From Candidatus Omnitrophota bacterium (GTDB taxonomy: Bacteria > Omnitrophota > Gorgyraeia > Zapsychrales > Fredricksoniimonadaceae): a stretch of 6,241 bases of DNA. The stretch is taken from NCBI GenBank assembly GCA_017987425.1, contig JAGNTT010000111.1, positions 1-6,241 on the forward strand, in the 5' to 3' direction. Positions 1 to 5,799 of the stretch are shown here, piece by piece. The notes below the pieces were generated by a model. That model did not search any database and had not been told where the DNA came from. It worked only from the letters and a program-made list of their open reading frames with translations. The first letter of the stretch is position 1; the number at the start of each line of letters is the position of its first letter. The translations under genes were made by a program, and so were the position numbers.

Positions 1-97
1 ATACAAGGATGAACCGATATGTCATAGAACTCCTCCATTGAAGTCTGAATGTGCTGGATGCGGGATGATCTTCACCGTTCACTGTGCACAACCGGAT

Positions 98-625
98 TTA
101 AACGAACAACAGAAAACCGTTGGCCAGAAAAACAAGCGAAACGGCGCCGATGACAATACCGACGATCCACATGTCTTTCCTCTTGATCAGAGCGCCGACA
201 GAAGAAAGCATGATGCCGATCTGTGAAAACACGACCGCCAGTGAAAACTGACTGCCCTTCTTAACCACGATCCCGTTTTCCTTGCCGGTGGCTTCGGCCT
301 TCTTCTTGATGTCATTTTTTTCCTGTTCGTAACGCTCCACATTCTGGGCATACTCCCGCATATTTTGGGCCAGAAATTCCTTCTGCTCGGGCGTTGTCGC
401 ACCGAGAAGCTGCGCTTCAAACGCCTTCATTTGCAAATCGCCCAGGTTTTGCTTGATGCTTTTGGCCTGATAATAGGACCACTCGCTTCCCTCCTGCGCG
501 GTCAGCAGCTGAGCCTTGGCGATAAAGAAGGCTGACCGGGATGAGGCAATGGCCGCGACGACAGCCAGAACCGTTGTGGTGATCGCGATGCCCTTCATCC
601 ATTTTTCCTGCAAAATTTCTGTCAT
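98..625 (-). CDS. DUF4337 family membrane protein
   Basis: This 175-residue protein matches the DUF4337 pattern: a short N-terminus, a first membrane helix (about residues 10-27), a long charged helical stretch likely to form a coiled coil (about 36-116), and two closely spaced C-terminal membrane helices (about 126-147 and 152-174). The segment W49-S-Y-Y-Q-A-K-S-I-K58 is the most characteristic part of the family. The cellular role of DUF4337 proteins is unknown; the topology suggests an inner-membrane protein with a helical domain on one side. The ATG at 625 is well supported by an AGGAGG ribosome binding site at 632-637, six bases away, the best in the window. It follows the DUF2207 gene after 102 bases, in which I found neither a clear terminator nor a convincing promoter, so whether it belongs to the upstream operon is open. 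The family call is firm; any function would be a guess. Confidence 0.85.
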   Translation of the reverse strand: MTEILQEKWMKGIAITTTVLAVVAAIASSRSAFFIAKAQLLTAQEGSEWSYYQAKSIKQNLGDLQMKAFEAQLLGATTPEQKEFLAQNMREYAQNVERYEQEKNDIKKKAEATGKENGIVVKKGSQFSLAVVFSQIGIMLSSVGALIKRKDMWIVGIVIGAVSLVFLANGFLLFV

Positions 626-727
626 TGTTGTCCTCCTGAGTTGTTGATCACATTAAAGATTACTTTTGAACGAATGATCCATCTTTTGTTCAAGACATGC
701 GGCGCGAACGACCGTTCCCGTCACTGT

Positions 728-2491
728 CTACCATGACCCGCCGCCTCCGCCGCCGAAACCGCCTCCGCTTGAACCTCCGCCGGAGAATCCACCGCCGGAG
801 AACCCTCCGGAGGAACTCACTGTTTGCGGCGACGAATAAAATGTATTCCCCATGGTGTTGATCGAACGATCAAGATCATGGATAAAATGATTATACAGAA
901 ATACACCGCTATAATCTCCTGCGAACCACTGCGGCGGCTGAACATACAGGCCGTTAAATTTCTTTGCCCAAACCGTACTCATCCCTAAACAGATCGCATA
1001 GGGCAGCATTTTCTCAAAGATATCCTGCTGTTCGGCTTTTTGTATCTTCTCCTTATCTGTCCGCTGCAGAAATTCCTTAAACCCAAGGATACGGGAATAA
1101 TTTTTCGCGCCTTCGATGGTCCGTTTCGGCATGATCAGTCCGAATAAACAGATGATGACCGCGGATAAAATCAGCGCGGCCATAACCCAGACATCAAAGA
1201 CCACCGACACAATCCCGAGAAAGAACATCATTCCGCCGATCACAAGATAAAACCTGACGAGCCCTTCGCGTTCGTCCCCTATAAATTTCCTCGATTTGAG
1301 CTCATCTTTCAGCGCATCCTCGATCGCATACACCTTTTGATAGAAATGATACTGCAACTCTGACATTTTCACTTCCGATACTCCGTTGCCGCCTCCAAAC
1401 AATGACCGCAGGATCACCAGCTCAAAAAGTTTTAAAGTCCGGTCATCCTCAAAGGATTTTAATTTGACCAGCGAATAATCTTTTTCCCACAGCAGACGTT
1501 TCTGCTGAACGATCTTGATATATCCTCTGATGGCCAGATCAATGATCGTGGAGGTAATGTCCCTCTGGTCGACCTTGCCGTCGATCAGCGTTCCCATCTC
1601 CGCCGGTTTCAGATCATCAGGCGCCTTGTATTCGACCATGATGCTTTTCGCTGTTTCCGGGTCCTTGCCGAACAGCCGCCAAATACTCCACATCACATAA
1701 AACACGATGACGGGCACGAGCATCACCAGCGATCCGAGCATGCGTTCCCCGTAGCTGTTGGTCTGCCCGGAAGGACGATCCGTGACATCTACGGGCCGGG
1801 GCGAACTCACATAGGCCGGCGCCGGCGGCTGCGTCAATATGCCTTTAGGAACTCCGACAACAACAGTGAATCCTTCATGCGGCTGATACTGTCCGCCTTC
1901 AAAGAGGATCTGCTCCTCATTAACGACCTCAACCCGGGCATTACTGGTTTTTGATCCTTGCACACCGGTATAGGACGTTGTCTTGATCGATTCTTTGGCG
2001 ACGGGTTCCGGCAATTGCACCGATACTTGAACATGATTGATCGGCACATCCCATTGCGGACCTACAGCGTTCCAATAGAGTTCATCATGATCGCCTAGAA
2101 AGAGGATTCCCCCGCTGACCCGATAGGTGATGACATAGGTTTGTCTGCCTGAGAGTGTTTCGTTAGGACTTCCGATCTTCAGCCGTTTAAAATTACCTAA
2201 GTTTTCTTCACGGTACGGCCATGTCTGCTGATTCTTATTGCTGACACCCAAGACATCGAACCGGATGTTGTACACGCGTCCCTGTTCGTCATTATAAACG
2301 ATTGGGATATCTCGAAAGATCCCATGCTTGGATTCGTAGCCAAAATCAGCCTCAATGACTTCGGTGACATCGAGACTGCTGTCCTTCTCCAGTTTGATCG
2401 ATATCTTATAATCTTCAATGGTCCATGCCTGCGCGCAATAACAGGCGGCAAAGAATAAACAAACCGCCGACAACACTGTGCGTTTAAACAT
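728..2491 (-). CDS. DUF2207 domain membrane protein with glycine-rich tail
   Basis: This 587-residue protein starts at the ATG at 2491, not at the in-frame ATG at 2557 inside lemA. From 2491 it begins with a signal peptide (MFKRTVLSAV, cleavage likely after A-Q-A22), and the start lies 10 bases after the lemA stop. The ribosome binding site is poor, so translational coupling to lemA is likely. Residues 23 to about 215 form the extracytoplasmic DUF2207 domain, with HGIFRDIP (56-63), DELYWN (136-141) and GPQWDVPI (144-151). A membrane helix follows (251-274), then a cytoplasmic part with GKDP (275-278) and a helical domain (about 311-410), a two-helix hairpin (412-454), and the MLPYAICLG motif (495-503). 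The tail from about 562 is nearly all Gly/Ser/Phe and ends GGGGGGSW, as is common in this family. Function is unknown; DUF2207 proteins are often encoded beside LemA. The family is certain. Confidence 0.93.
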   Translation of the reverse strand: MFKRTVLSAVCLFFAACYCAQAWTIEDYKISIKLEKDSSLDVTEVIEADFGYESKHGIFRDIPIVYNDEQGRVYNIRFDVLGVSNKNQQTWPYREENLGNFKRLKIGSPNETLSGRQTYVITYRVSGGILFLGDHDELYWNAVGPQWDVPINHVQVSVQLPEPVAKESIKTTSYTGVQGSKTSNARVEVVNEEQILFEGGQYQPHEGFTVVVGVPKGILTQPPAPAYVSSPRPVDVTDRPSGQTNSYGERMLGSLVMLVPVIVFYVMWSIWRLFGKDPETAKSIMVEYKAPDDLKPAEMGTLIDGKVDQRDITSTIIDLAIRGYIKIVQQKRLLWEKDYSLVKLKSFEDDRTLKLFELVILRSLFGGGNGVSEVKMSELQYHFYQKVYAIEDALKDELKSRKFIGDEREGLVRFYLVIGGMMFFLGIVSVVFDVWVMAALILSAVIICLFGLIMPKRTIEGAKNYSRILGFKEFLQRTDKEKIQKAEQQDIFEKMLPYAICLGMSTVWAKKFNGLYVQPPQWFAGDYSGVFLYNHFIHDLDRSINTMGNTFYSSPQTVSSSGGFSGGGFSGGGSSGGGFGGGGGGSW

Positions 2492-2501
2492 AGGAGTCTT
2501 T

Positions 2502-3071
2502 CTACTGTTCAAGATTGACTTTAACCTGCGGGGCTTGCCGCTCAAGTTCAGGCGCATTCAATTGGAAAAATTCCCTGGTTTTAAAATGAAAAGCTCCGGC
2601 CACGATCGATGCCGGGAACATCTGGATCATTGTATTCAGGTCACGGACGACCGCATTATAATACCGCCTGGCCGCCTGGATCGTTTCTTCAATCTCGATC
2701 AGATTGGTTTGCAGCTGCGAGAAATGCTCATTGGCCTTGAGTTCCGGATATTTTTCAGAGACCGCAAACAAAGACCTCAGGGAATTCGTGAGATAATTCT
2801 CCGTCTGTCCTTTGTCCGCGATGCCGGTTGTGCCCATGGCTTTGGTGCGCGCTTCTATGACCGACTGCAGCGTCGTCCGTTCATGCCGGGCATATCCCTC
2901 GACGGCAGCCACAATATTGGGGATGACATCGTAACGTCGCTTAAGCTGCACATCGATGTCCGACCACGCGTTGTCGCTTCTGATCCTCAGCCCAACCAAT
3001 CCGTTGTAAACACTGACGGTCCAAACAACTAAAACAATACCAAGACCGCAAACCAGAATCAATATGGCCAT
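2502..3071 (-). CDS. lemA: LemA family protein
   Basis: The 189-residue product is a typical LemA protein in length and motifs. An uncleaved N-terminal membrane anchor (residues 1-20) is followed by a helical-bundle domain. Family signatures are VYNGLV (21-26), W36 with LKRRYDVIPN (43-52), the HERTTL segment (63-68), YPELKANEHF (108-117), the A-R-R-Y-Y-N helix (134-139) and a closing REFFQL with APQV near the end. LemA proteins are membrane-anchored with a helical domain; their biochemical role is not established. An AGGGGTGG ribosome binding site a few bases upstream supports the ATG at 3071. The gene sits 30 bases after the zinc-ribbon gene and 10 bases before the DUF2207 gene. The LemA-DUF2207 pair recurs in many bacteria, which suggests that the two act together, but that is inference from context. 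Confidence 0.95.
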   Translation of the reverse strand: MAILILVCGLGIVLVVWTVSVYNGLVGLRIRSDNAWSDIDVQLKRRYDVIPNIVAAVEGYARHERTTLQSVIEARTKAMGTTGIADKGQTENYLTNSLRSLFAVSEKYPELKANEHFSQLQTNLIEIEETIQAARRYYNAVVRDLNTMIQMFPASIVAGAFHFKTREFFQLNAPELERQAPQVKVNLEQ

Positions 3072-3101
3072 TATTCCACCCCTTCAATTCGATAACTTTT
3101 T

Positions 3102-3287
3102 CTACCTGATTCCCAAGAACAACAGCACCAGACTTAACAGGACGACCGCGGCAATGATCATTTTCCCGGACGAGATTTTACCGATGAAGCCGCTCGAGGT
3201 CCGACCGAGGCTGTTGCCGCAGAAATGACACAACAGCGCCTCTTCATCAAAAATGGATTGCCGGCAATGCGGGCAGATGCGTTCCAT
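3102..3287 (-). CDS. small zinc-ribbon protein with C-terminal membrane helix
   Basis: This 61-residue protein has two cysteine knuckles, C5-P-H-C8 and C20-H-F-C23, spaced as in a compact zinc ribbon. A Gly/Ser-rich linker (about 26-41) and one hydrophobic helix (43-60) follow, and the chain ends at R61. With no signal peptide, the zinc ribbon probably faces the cytoplasm and the helix anchors it as a tail-anchored protein. It may bind a partner protein or nucleic acid, but nothing shows which. It lies 31 bases after the lipoprotein stop and 30 bases before lemA, in the same orientation, so it is probably co-transcribed. The ribosome binding site is weak (only GTAAG before the ATG). The four-cysteine arrangement and operon position make it a credible gene despite its size. 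I cannot name a specific family. Confidence 0.75.
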   Translation of the reverse strand: MERICPHCRQSIFDEEALLCHFCGNSLGRTSSGFIGKISSGKMIIAAVVLLSLVLLFLGIR

Positions 3288-3318
3288 GACTTACAATTAT
3301 ACCCTTGGGGATTGAATC

Positions 3319-3843
3319 TTATTTATCTTCCGCGACCGTTTCCGCCGCGCCTTCCGGCACCATTTTTTTGTCGATCAAGGCGAACAGGATGTCATAAAAT
3401 TCTTTATCCTCGACGATCTTTTCGGATTCCTTCATGGTGGAAGCCTGCTTGCCGCCCCCGCCCGGCAAAGGCACAAGGAACAGGAAGAACCGCGTCTTGT
3501 CCTGGACAAAATTCTTTTCGGTGGTCTCAACGGCATTCAAAAAGATGGTTGTCCTTTGATCGCTTCTCTTGATGAATTTGGCCTGCAGGGCGATGATTGA
3601 ATTATTTTTGCCGCGGTTAAAATACCGGGTCCCGGTGATCAGGCCCTGGTCCGGTTCTTCATTCTCGATAATAAATTTCTTAAGCATGAACGTTTCAACG
3701 ACCGCAGGGAACAGAACATCCTGGGACACGTTGTAACTTTTAGAATTGAATGCTTCGGAGTCCTTCATGACCTCCTTATACAATTGTGTACTGCTGCATG
3801 ACGAACATAACAGGACAAGAATGATAAGACCCAATTGTTTCAT
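3319..3843 (-). CDS. putative small lipoprotein
   Basis: The 174-residue product begins with a short lipoprotein signal: two-residue K/Q start, hydrophobic stretch (4-12), then CSSC with C16 as the probable lipidated cysteine. The -3 position is Cys rather than the usual Leu, so the lipobox is slightly irregular; Ser at +2 would favour outer-membrane sorting under the E. coli rule. The mature part has an alpha/beta pattern: V-L-F-P-A-V-V-E-T (43-51), a strand ending in D-Q-G-L-I-T-G-T-R-Y (65-74), further strands to about 107, then an FFLFLVPLPGGGGKQ loop and a C-terminal helix (about 146-160). This arrangement resembles small lipoproteins of the DUF2242/DUF4410 kind, but I cannot assign a family. 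GAGGTGA just upstream supports the ATG at 3843. The gene lies between the Kir-like and zinc-ribbon genes in the presumed operon. Function is unknown. Confidence 0.8.
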   Translation of the reverse strand: MKQLGLIILVLLCSSCSSTQLYKEVMKDSEAFNSKSYNVSQDVLFPAVVETFMLKKFIIENEEPDQGLITGTRYFNRGKNNSIIALQAKFIKRSDQRTTIFLNAVETTEKNFVQDKTRFFLFLVPLPGGGGKQASTMKESEKIVEDKEFYDILFALIDKKMVPEGAAETVAEDK

Positions 3844-3894
3844 CGTTCACCTCATTGGAACCATGGTCGATATGAACTTACTCGGCAATCACCT

Positions 3895-4788
3895 TTAGTC
3901 AATCACCGTGTGAATGCCCTGCAGGTCGATAGACACCTTGCCGTCTTTCCACACAATGATGTCTTTGAACTTCTTGTTGTATACGAACTCGTCGTATCTG
4001 TAGACGCTGCGCGCGCTGATGTTTTGGGAGAAAGTTTCGTCGAGTCCGGAGAGAGAGGCAAAGATCGCAACCTGAAGTTCTTTCATTTTGGCTTCATCGA
4101 GGCCGTACAAGGGACTTGTCTCATCGATGAAATGCCGGATGGTCCAGCTTAAGGCAAACAGCGGCGAGTAATCGTTTTCCAGCTTCATGGGGTAAAGCTT
4201 GCGCGAGGTCTCTCCCTCCACGCTCGTATACATCTTGCTCAGCGTCAGTTCCATGTGCGCCTCGACAATCTGGTTCAATCGGGCGTTCGCCAGACGGAAC
4301 GTCAGGCACGGAGCTCCGTCGTAGGTGCCGATGACCGCGTAATCGCAAAAGATGACCCGCGCGCTCGGCCTCGCGAACCGCGCATAGAACAGGCCGGTGA
4401 CGATCACCAGCGTCAGCATTCCTAAATAAGTCTGAAGAGTGACCAGAAAATTGATCCAGACGCCGGACGGATTAAAAGGGCCGTTGAGCGTGAACACACT
4501 GAAGAAAAAACAATCCACAAAACGGGCAAGTTCCGAATTATGATGCACTCCTTCGAGCGCCTGCGGACCGGCAAAAAAATAGAGAACGGCGAATATGAGA
4601 TTGGAAATCCAGAACAGAAGGATGAGAATGCCGAAGAACTTCGGCCATGAAACAGAAAGAAAGTAATGATAAAAGTCGGAGAAGAATTTGCCCTGTTCCG
4701 GCGGACGGTGGATTTTGAGCGTCCCGTCGCGGTTGATGACCATGGGCATGGCCGGATTACTTTGTCTTTTAGTCTGCTTCTTGATCAT
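3895..4788 (-). CDS. KirBac-like inward-rectifier channel homologue lacking the GYG filter
   Basis: This 297-residue protein has the full layout of a prokaryotic inward rectifier. A slide helix (about 37-48, FSDFYHYFLSVSWPKF) leads into outer helix TM1 (50-72), a pore helix (about 88-100, FVDCFFFSVFTL), inner helix TM2 (about 111-137) and the conserved FARPSARVIF linker (138-147). The cytoplasmic immunoglobulin-like Kir domain (148-297) carries RLANARLNQIVEA (165-177), HFIDETSPLYG (219-229) and GLDETFSQNISAR (248-260), all close to KirBac counterparts as I recall them. The exception is the pore: where KirBac has SVETLATVGYGD, this protein has SVFTLNGPFNPSG. The GYG filter is gone, the loop is about four residues shorter, and the filter-supporting glutamate is F99. 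It may be a non-potassium channel or a non-conducting scaffold. The start is uncertain: no good ribosome binding site precedes 4788, and ATGs at 4749 and 4743 are alternatives. It is the first gene of the presumed operon. Confidence 0.88.
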   Translation of the reverse strand: MIKKQTKRQSNPAMPMVINRDGTLKIHRPPEQGKFFSDFYHYFLSVSWPKFFGILILLFWISNLIFAVLYFFAGPQALEGVHHNSELARFVDCFFFSVFTLNGPFNPSGVWINFLVTLQTYLGMLTLVIVTGLFYARFARPSARVIFCDYAVIGTYDGAPCLTFRLANARLNQIVEAHMELTLSKMYTSVEGETSRKLYPMKLENDYSPLFALSWTIRHFIDETSPLYGLDEAKMKELQVAIFASLSGLDETFSQNISARSVYRYDEFVYNKKFKDIIVWKDGKVSIDLQGIHTVID

Positions 4789-4824
4789 ACGGGCGATTCA
4801 TTAAACCTTTCGTGAACGTCCACT

Positions 4825-4853
4825 AGTATACAAAAAAATTCCGGAAACACGTC
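4825..4853 (-). promoter_or_regulatory. possible promoter for the Kir-lemA operon
   Basis: On the minus strand a TATACT hexamer (4825-4830) lies directly after the T-tract of the upstream terminator, about 36 bases before the ATG at 4788. A hexamer 17 bases upstream (4848-4853, GACGTG) matches the -35 consensus poorly and falls inside the terminator stem. The position, just past a terminator and ahead of the first gene of a tight gene run, is what makes a promoter plausible; the sequence match alone is weak. Confidence 0.35.
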
Positions 4854-4884
4854 GAAAAAAATAAAAGACGTGCGTCCGGAATTT
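4832..4884 (-). terminator. intrinsic terminator of the DUF481 gene
   Basis: Arms at 4836-4853 and 4867-4884 are complementary at 16 of 18 positions, with a 2-base internal mismatch and a 13-base A/T-rich loop. Read on the minus strand, the stem (CCGGA core and CACGTC) is followed by seven T residues (4838-4832). The plus-strand side has only three T residues, so it acts in one direction. It lies about 95 bases beyond the stop of the DUF481 gene and directly before the next transcription unit, where a terminator would be expected. Confidence 0.85.
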
Positions 4885-4890
4885 AGAGTG

Positions 4891-4970
4891 GATAGGAGAT
4901 TGTTGATGGTGGATAGTGGATGGTAAACAACCACATTCAGCCAACCATCAACTATCACCCATTAACCATC
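4891..4970. repeat. inverted blocks of a degenerate heptamer repeat
   Basis: On the plus strand, 4891-4925 reads as five consecutive heptamers (gatagga, gattgtt, gatggtg, gatagtg, gatggta). On the minus strand, 4970-4943 reads as four more (gatggtt, aatgggt, gatagtt, gatggtt). The two blocks face each other, so 4895-4924 can pair with 4944-4973 at about 25 of 30 positions around a 19-base loop. It lies in the 3' region of the DUF481 transcript, between the stop codon and the intrinsic terminator. Whether it acts as RNA or as DNA, or is only a dispersed genomic repeat, cannot be told from one copy. Confidence 0.8.
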
Positions 4971-4978
4971 TCCCAATA

Positions 4979-5716
4979 TTAGAACTTATAATTCAGACCG
5001 GCGATAAACTGCGTGTCGGTCTTCTTTTTACCCACACCCGGTTCGGTGTTGAGATCCACAATATATTTCAATTGTAGATCGAAACTCTCCGTTAAGGGAT
5101 TGGTAAAGGCGGTTTCCGATCTGACCAGGACACCCGCATCCGAGCTGAAACCCGGATAGACTGTCAAGTCTTCGGAAAGAAAAGACTTCTCAAAAAATCT
5201 CTTCTTCATAAAGGTATGGAGCAGCGCTGTCGGATCATCATCAGTTTCATCCGTTGAACGGTGCTTCGTGATTCTGTAACCAAGACCCGCGTCTGCATCC
5301 CAGGTCCAGTCTTCCGATCTGGCAATGTGATAACCAAGACCGACTGAAGGTGTGATGCGATAATCGACATCGGCAAAATAATCATGATCTACGTACATCT
5401 GGTAGAAGTTATACCAGTTGTAATCCTGACCGAAGTCCAGAGCATATCTGGCCAACGCGTCCCATTTCTGGCCGTCCATCATACGATTGGACTCTGAGTA
5501 TGAAATGTTTGACTTAAGGGACAACTCAGACGTTTCCATTTTACGGGCTGCCGCGGCTGACAAGTTACCTGCCGCTTTTTTGGTGTTACCGCTCTGCTGA
5601 TTGATCCCGGCAAACACGCTTCCGGTCCATTTCGGATCGGTTTCCTGGGCGTTTGCTGTCGAGATACAGGCCAGCAAAACTGTTACTGTTAAAAAAATTT
5701 TTGTTTCTTTGATCAT
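4979..5716 (-). CDS. DUF481 family outer-membrane beta-barrel protein
   Basis: This 245-residue protein begins with a clear signal peptide (hydrophobic 7-18, cleavage after A-N-A23). The mature part is a run of amphipathic strands rich in aromatic residues. It has DUF481 hallmarks: the N-Q-Q-S-G-N-T segment (39-45) after the first strand, central repeats of aromatic-Asp turns (DYNWYNFYQMYVDHDYF, 98-114), the GLGYHIA (126-132) and GLGYRIT (144-150) strands, and a closing K-K-T-D-T-Q-F-I-A-G-L-N-Y-K-F. The terminal Phe is the signal recognised by the outer-membrane assembly machinery. DUF481 proteins (YdiY-like) are small outer-membrane barrels of undefined function. The ATG at 5716 has an AAGGAAGG ribosome binding site (5719-5726). 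A promoter upstream and a terminator downstream suggest that the gene is transcribed alone. Confidence 0.9.
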   Translation of the reverse strand: MIKETKIFLTVTVLLACISTANAQETDPKWTGSVFAGINQQSGNTKKAAGNLSAAAARKMETSELSLKSNISYSESNRMMDGQKWDALARYALDFGQDYNWYNFYQMYVDHDYFADVDYRITPSVGLGYHIARSEDWTWDADAGLGYRITKHRSTDETDDDPTALLHTFMKKRFFEKSFLSEDLTVYPGFSSDAGVLVRSETAFTNPLTESFDLQLKYIVDLNTEPGVGKKKTDTQFIAGLNYKF

Positions 5717-5749
5717 ACTTCCTTCCTTTCATTGTTTAAAGAAGGAATC

Positions 5750-5778
5750 TTTATATCAAAACTTTCTCGGTAAGTCAA
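5750..5778 (-). promoter_or_regulatory. sigma70-like promoter of the DUF481 gene
   Basis: On the minus strand TTGACT (5773-5778) and TATAAA (5750-5755) are separated by exactly 17 bases. Transcription would start near 5743, giving a leader of about 27 bases that contains the AAGGAAGG ribosome binding site before the ATG at 5716. The -35 box begins about 22 bases past the stop of the upstream DUF4197 gene, where I see no terminator. A short inverted repeat (TAAAGA at 5737-5742, TCTTTA at 5748-5753) overlaps the -10 box and start point and could be an operator. Confidence 0.72.
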
Positions 5779-5799
5779 TGCGCAAAATTTCTTTCGACG

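Noticed and set aside
38..226. Plus-strand open frame of 62 codons with an early CxxC
   Set aside because: It overlaps the C-terminal helices of the DUF4337 gene, has only one CxxC pair and no supporting context.
704..718. GAACG/CGTTC inverted repeat after the DUF2207 stop, considered as a terminator
   Set aside because: The stem is only five pairs with a very short loop and no T-tract follows on the minus strand.
2492..2557. Longer start for the DUF2207 protein at 2557
   Set aside because: It would add 22 basic residues before a clear signal peptide and overlap lemA by 56 bases; the start at 2491 puts the signal peptide at the N-terminus.
2478..3032. Plus-strand open frame of 184 codons opposite lemA
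   Set aside because: It lies almost wholly antisense to a well-supported lemA gene, shows no domain, and has an Arg/Phe/Gly-rich composition typical of a shadow frame.
3296..3301. Perfect TATAAT on the minus strand just before the zinc-ribbon gene
   Set aside because: No -35 match occurs at 16-18 bases upstream, and the start point would fall only a few bases from the ATG; a chance AT-rich match within an operon gap is more likely.
3835..4152. Plus-strand open frame of 105 codons opposite the Kir-like gene
   Set aside because: It is antisense to the conserved cytoplasmic Kir domain, with no recognisable motif or ribosome binding site.
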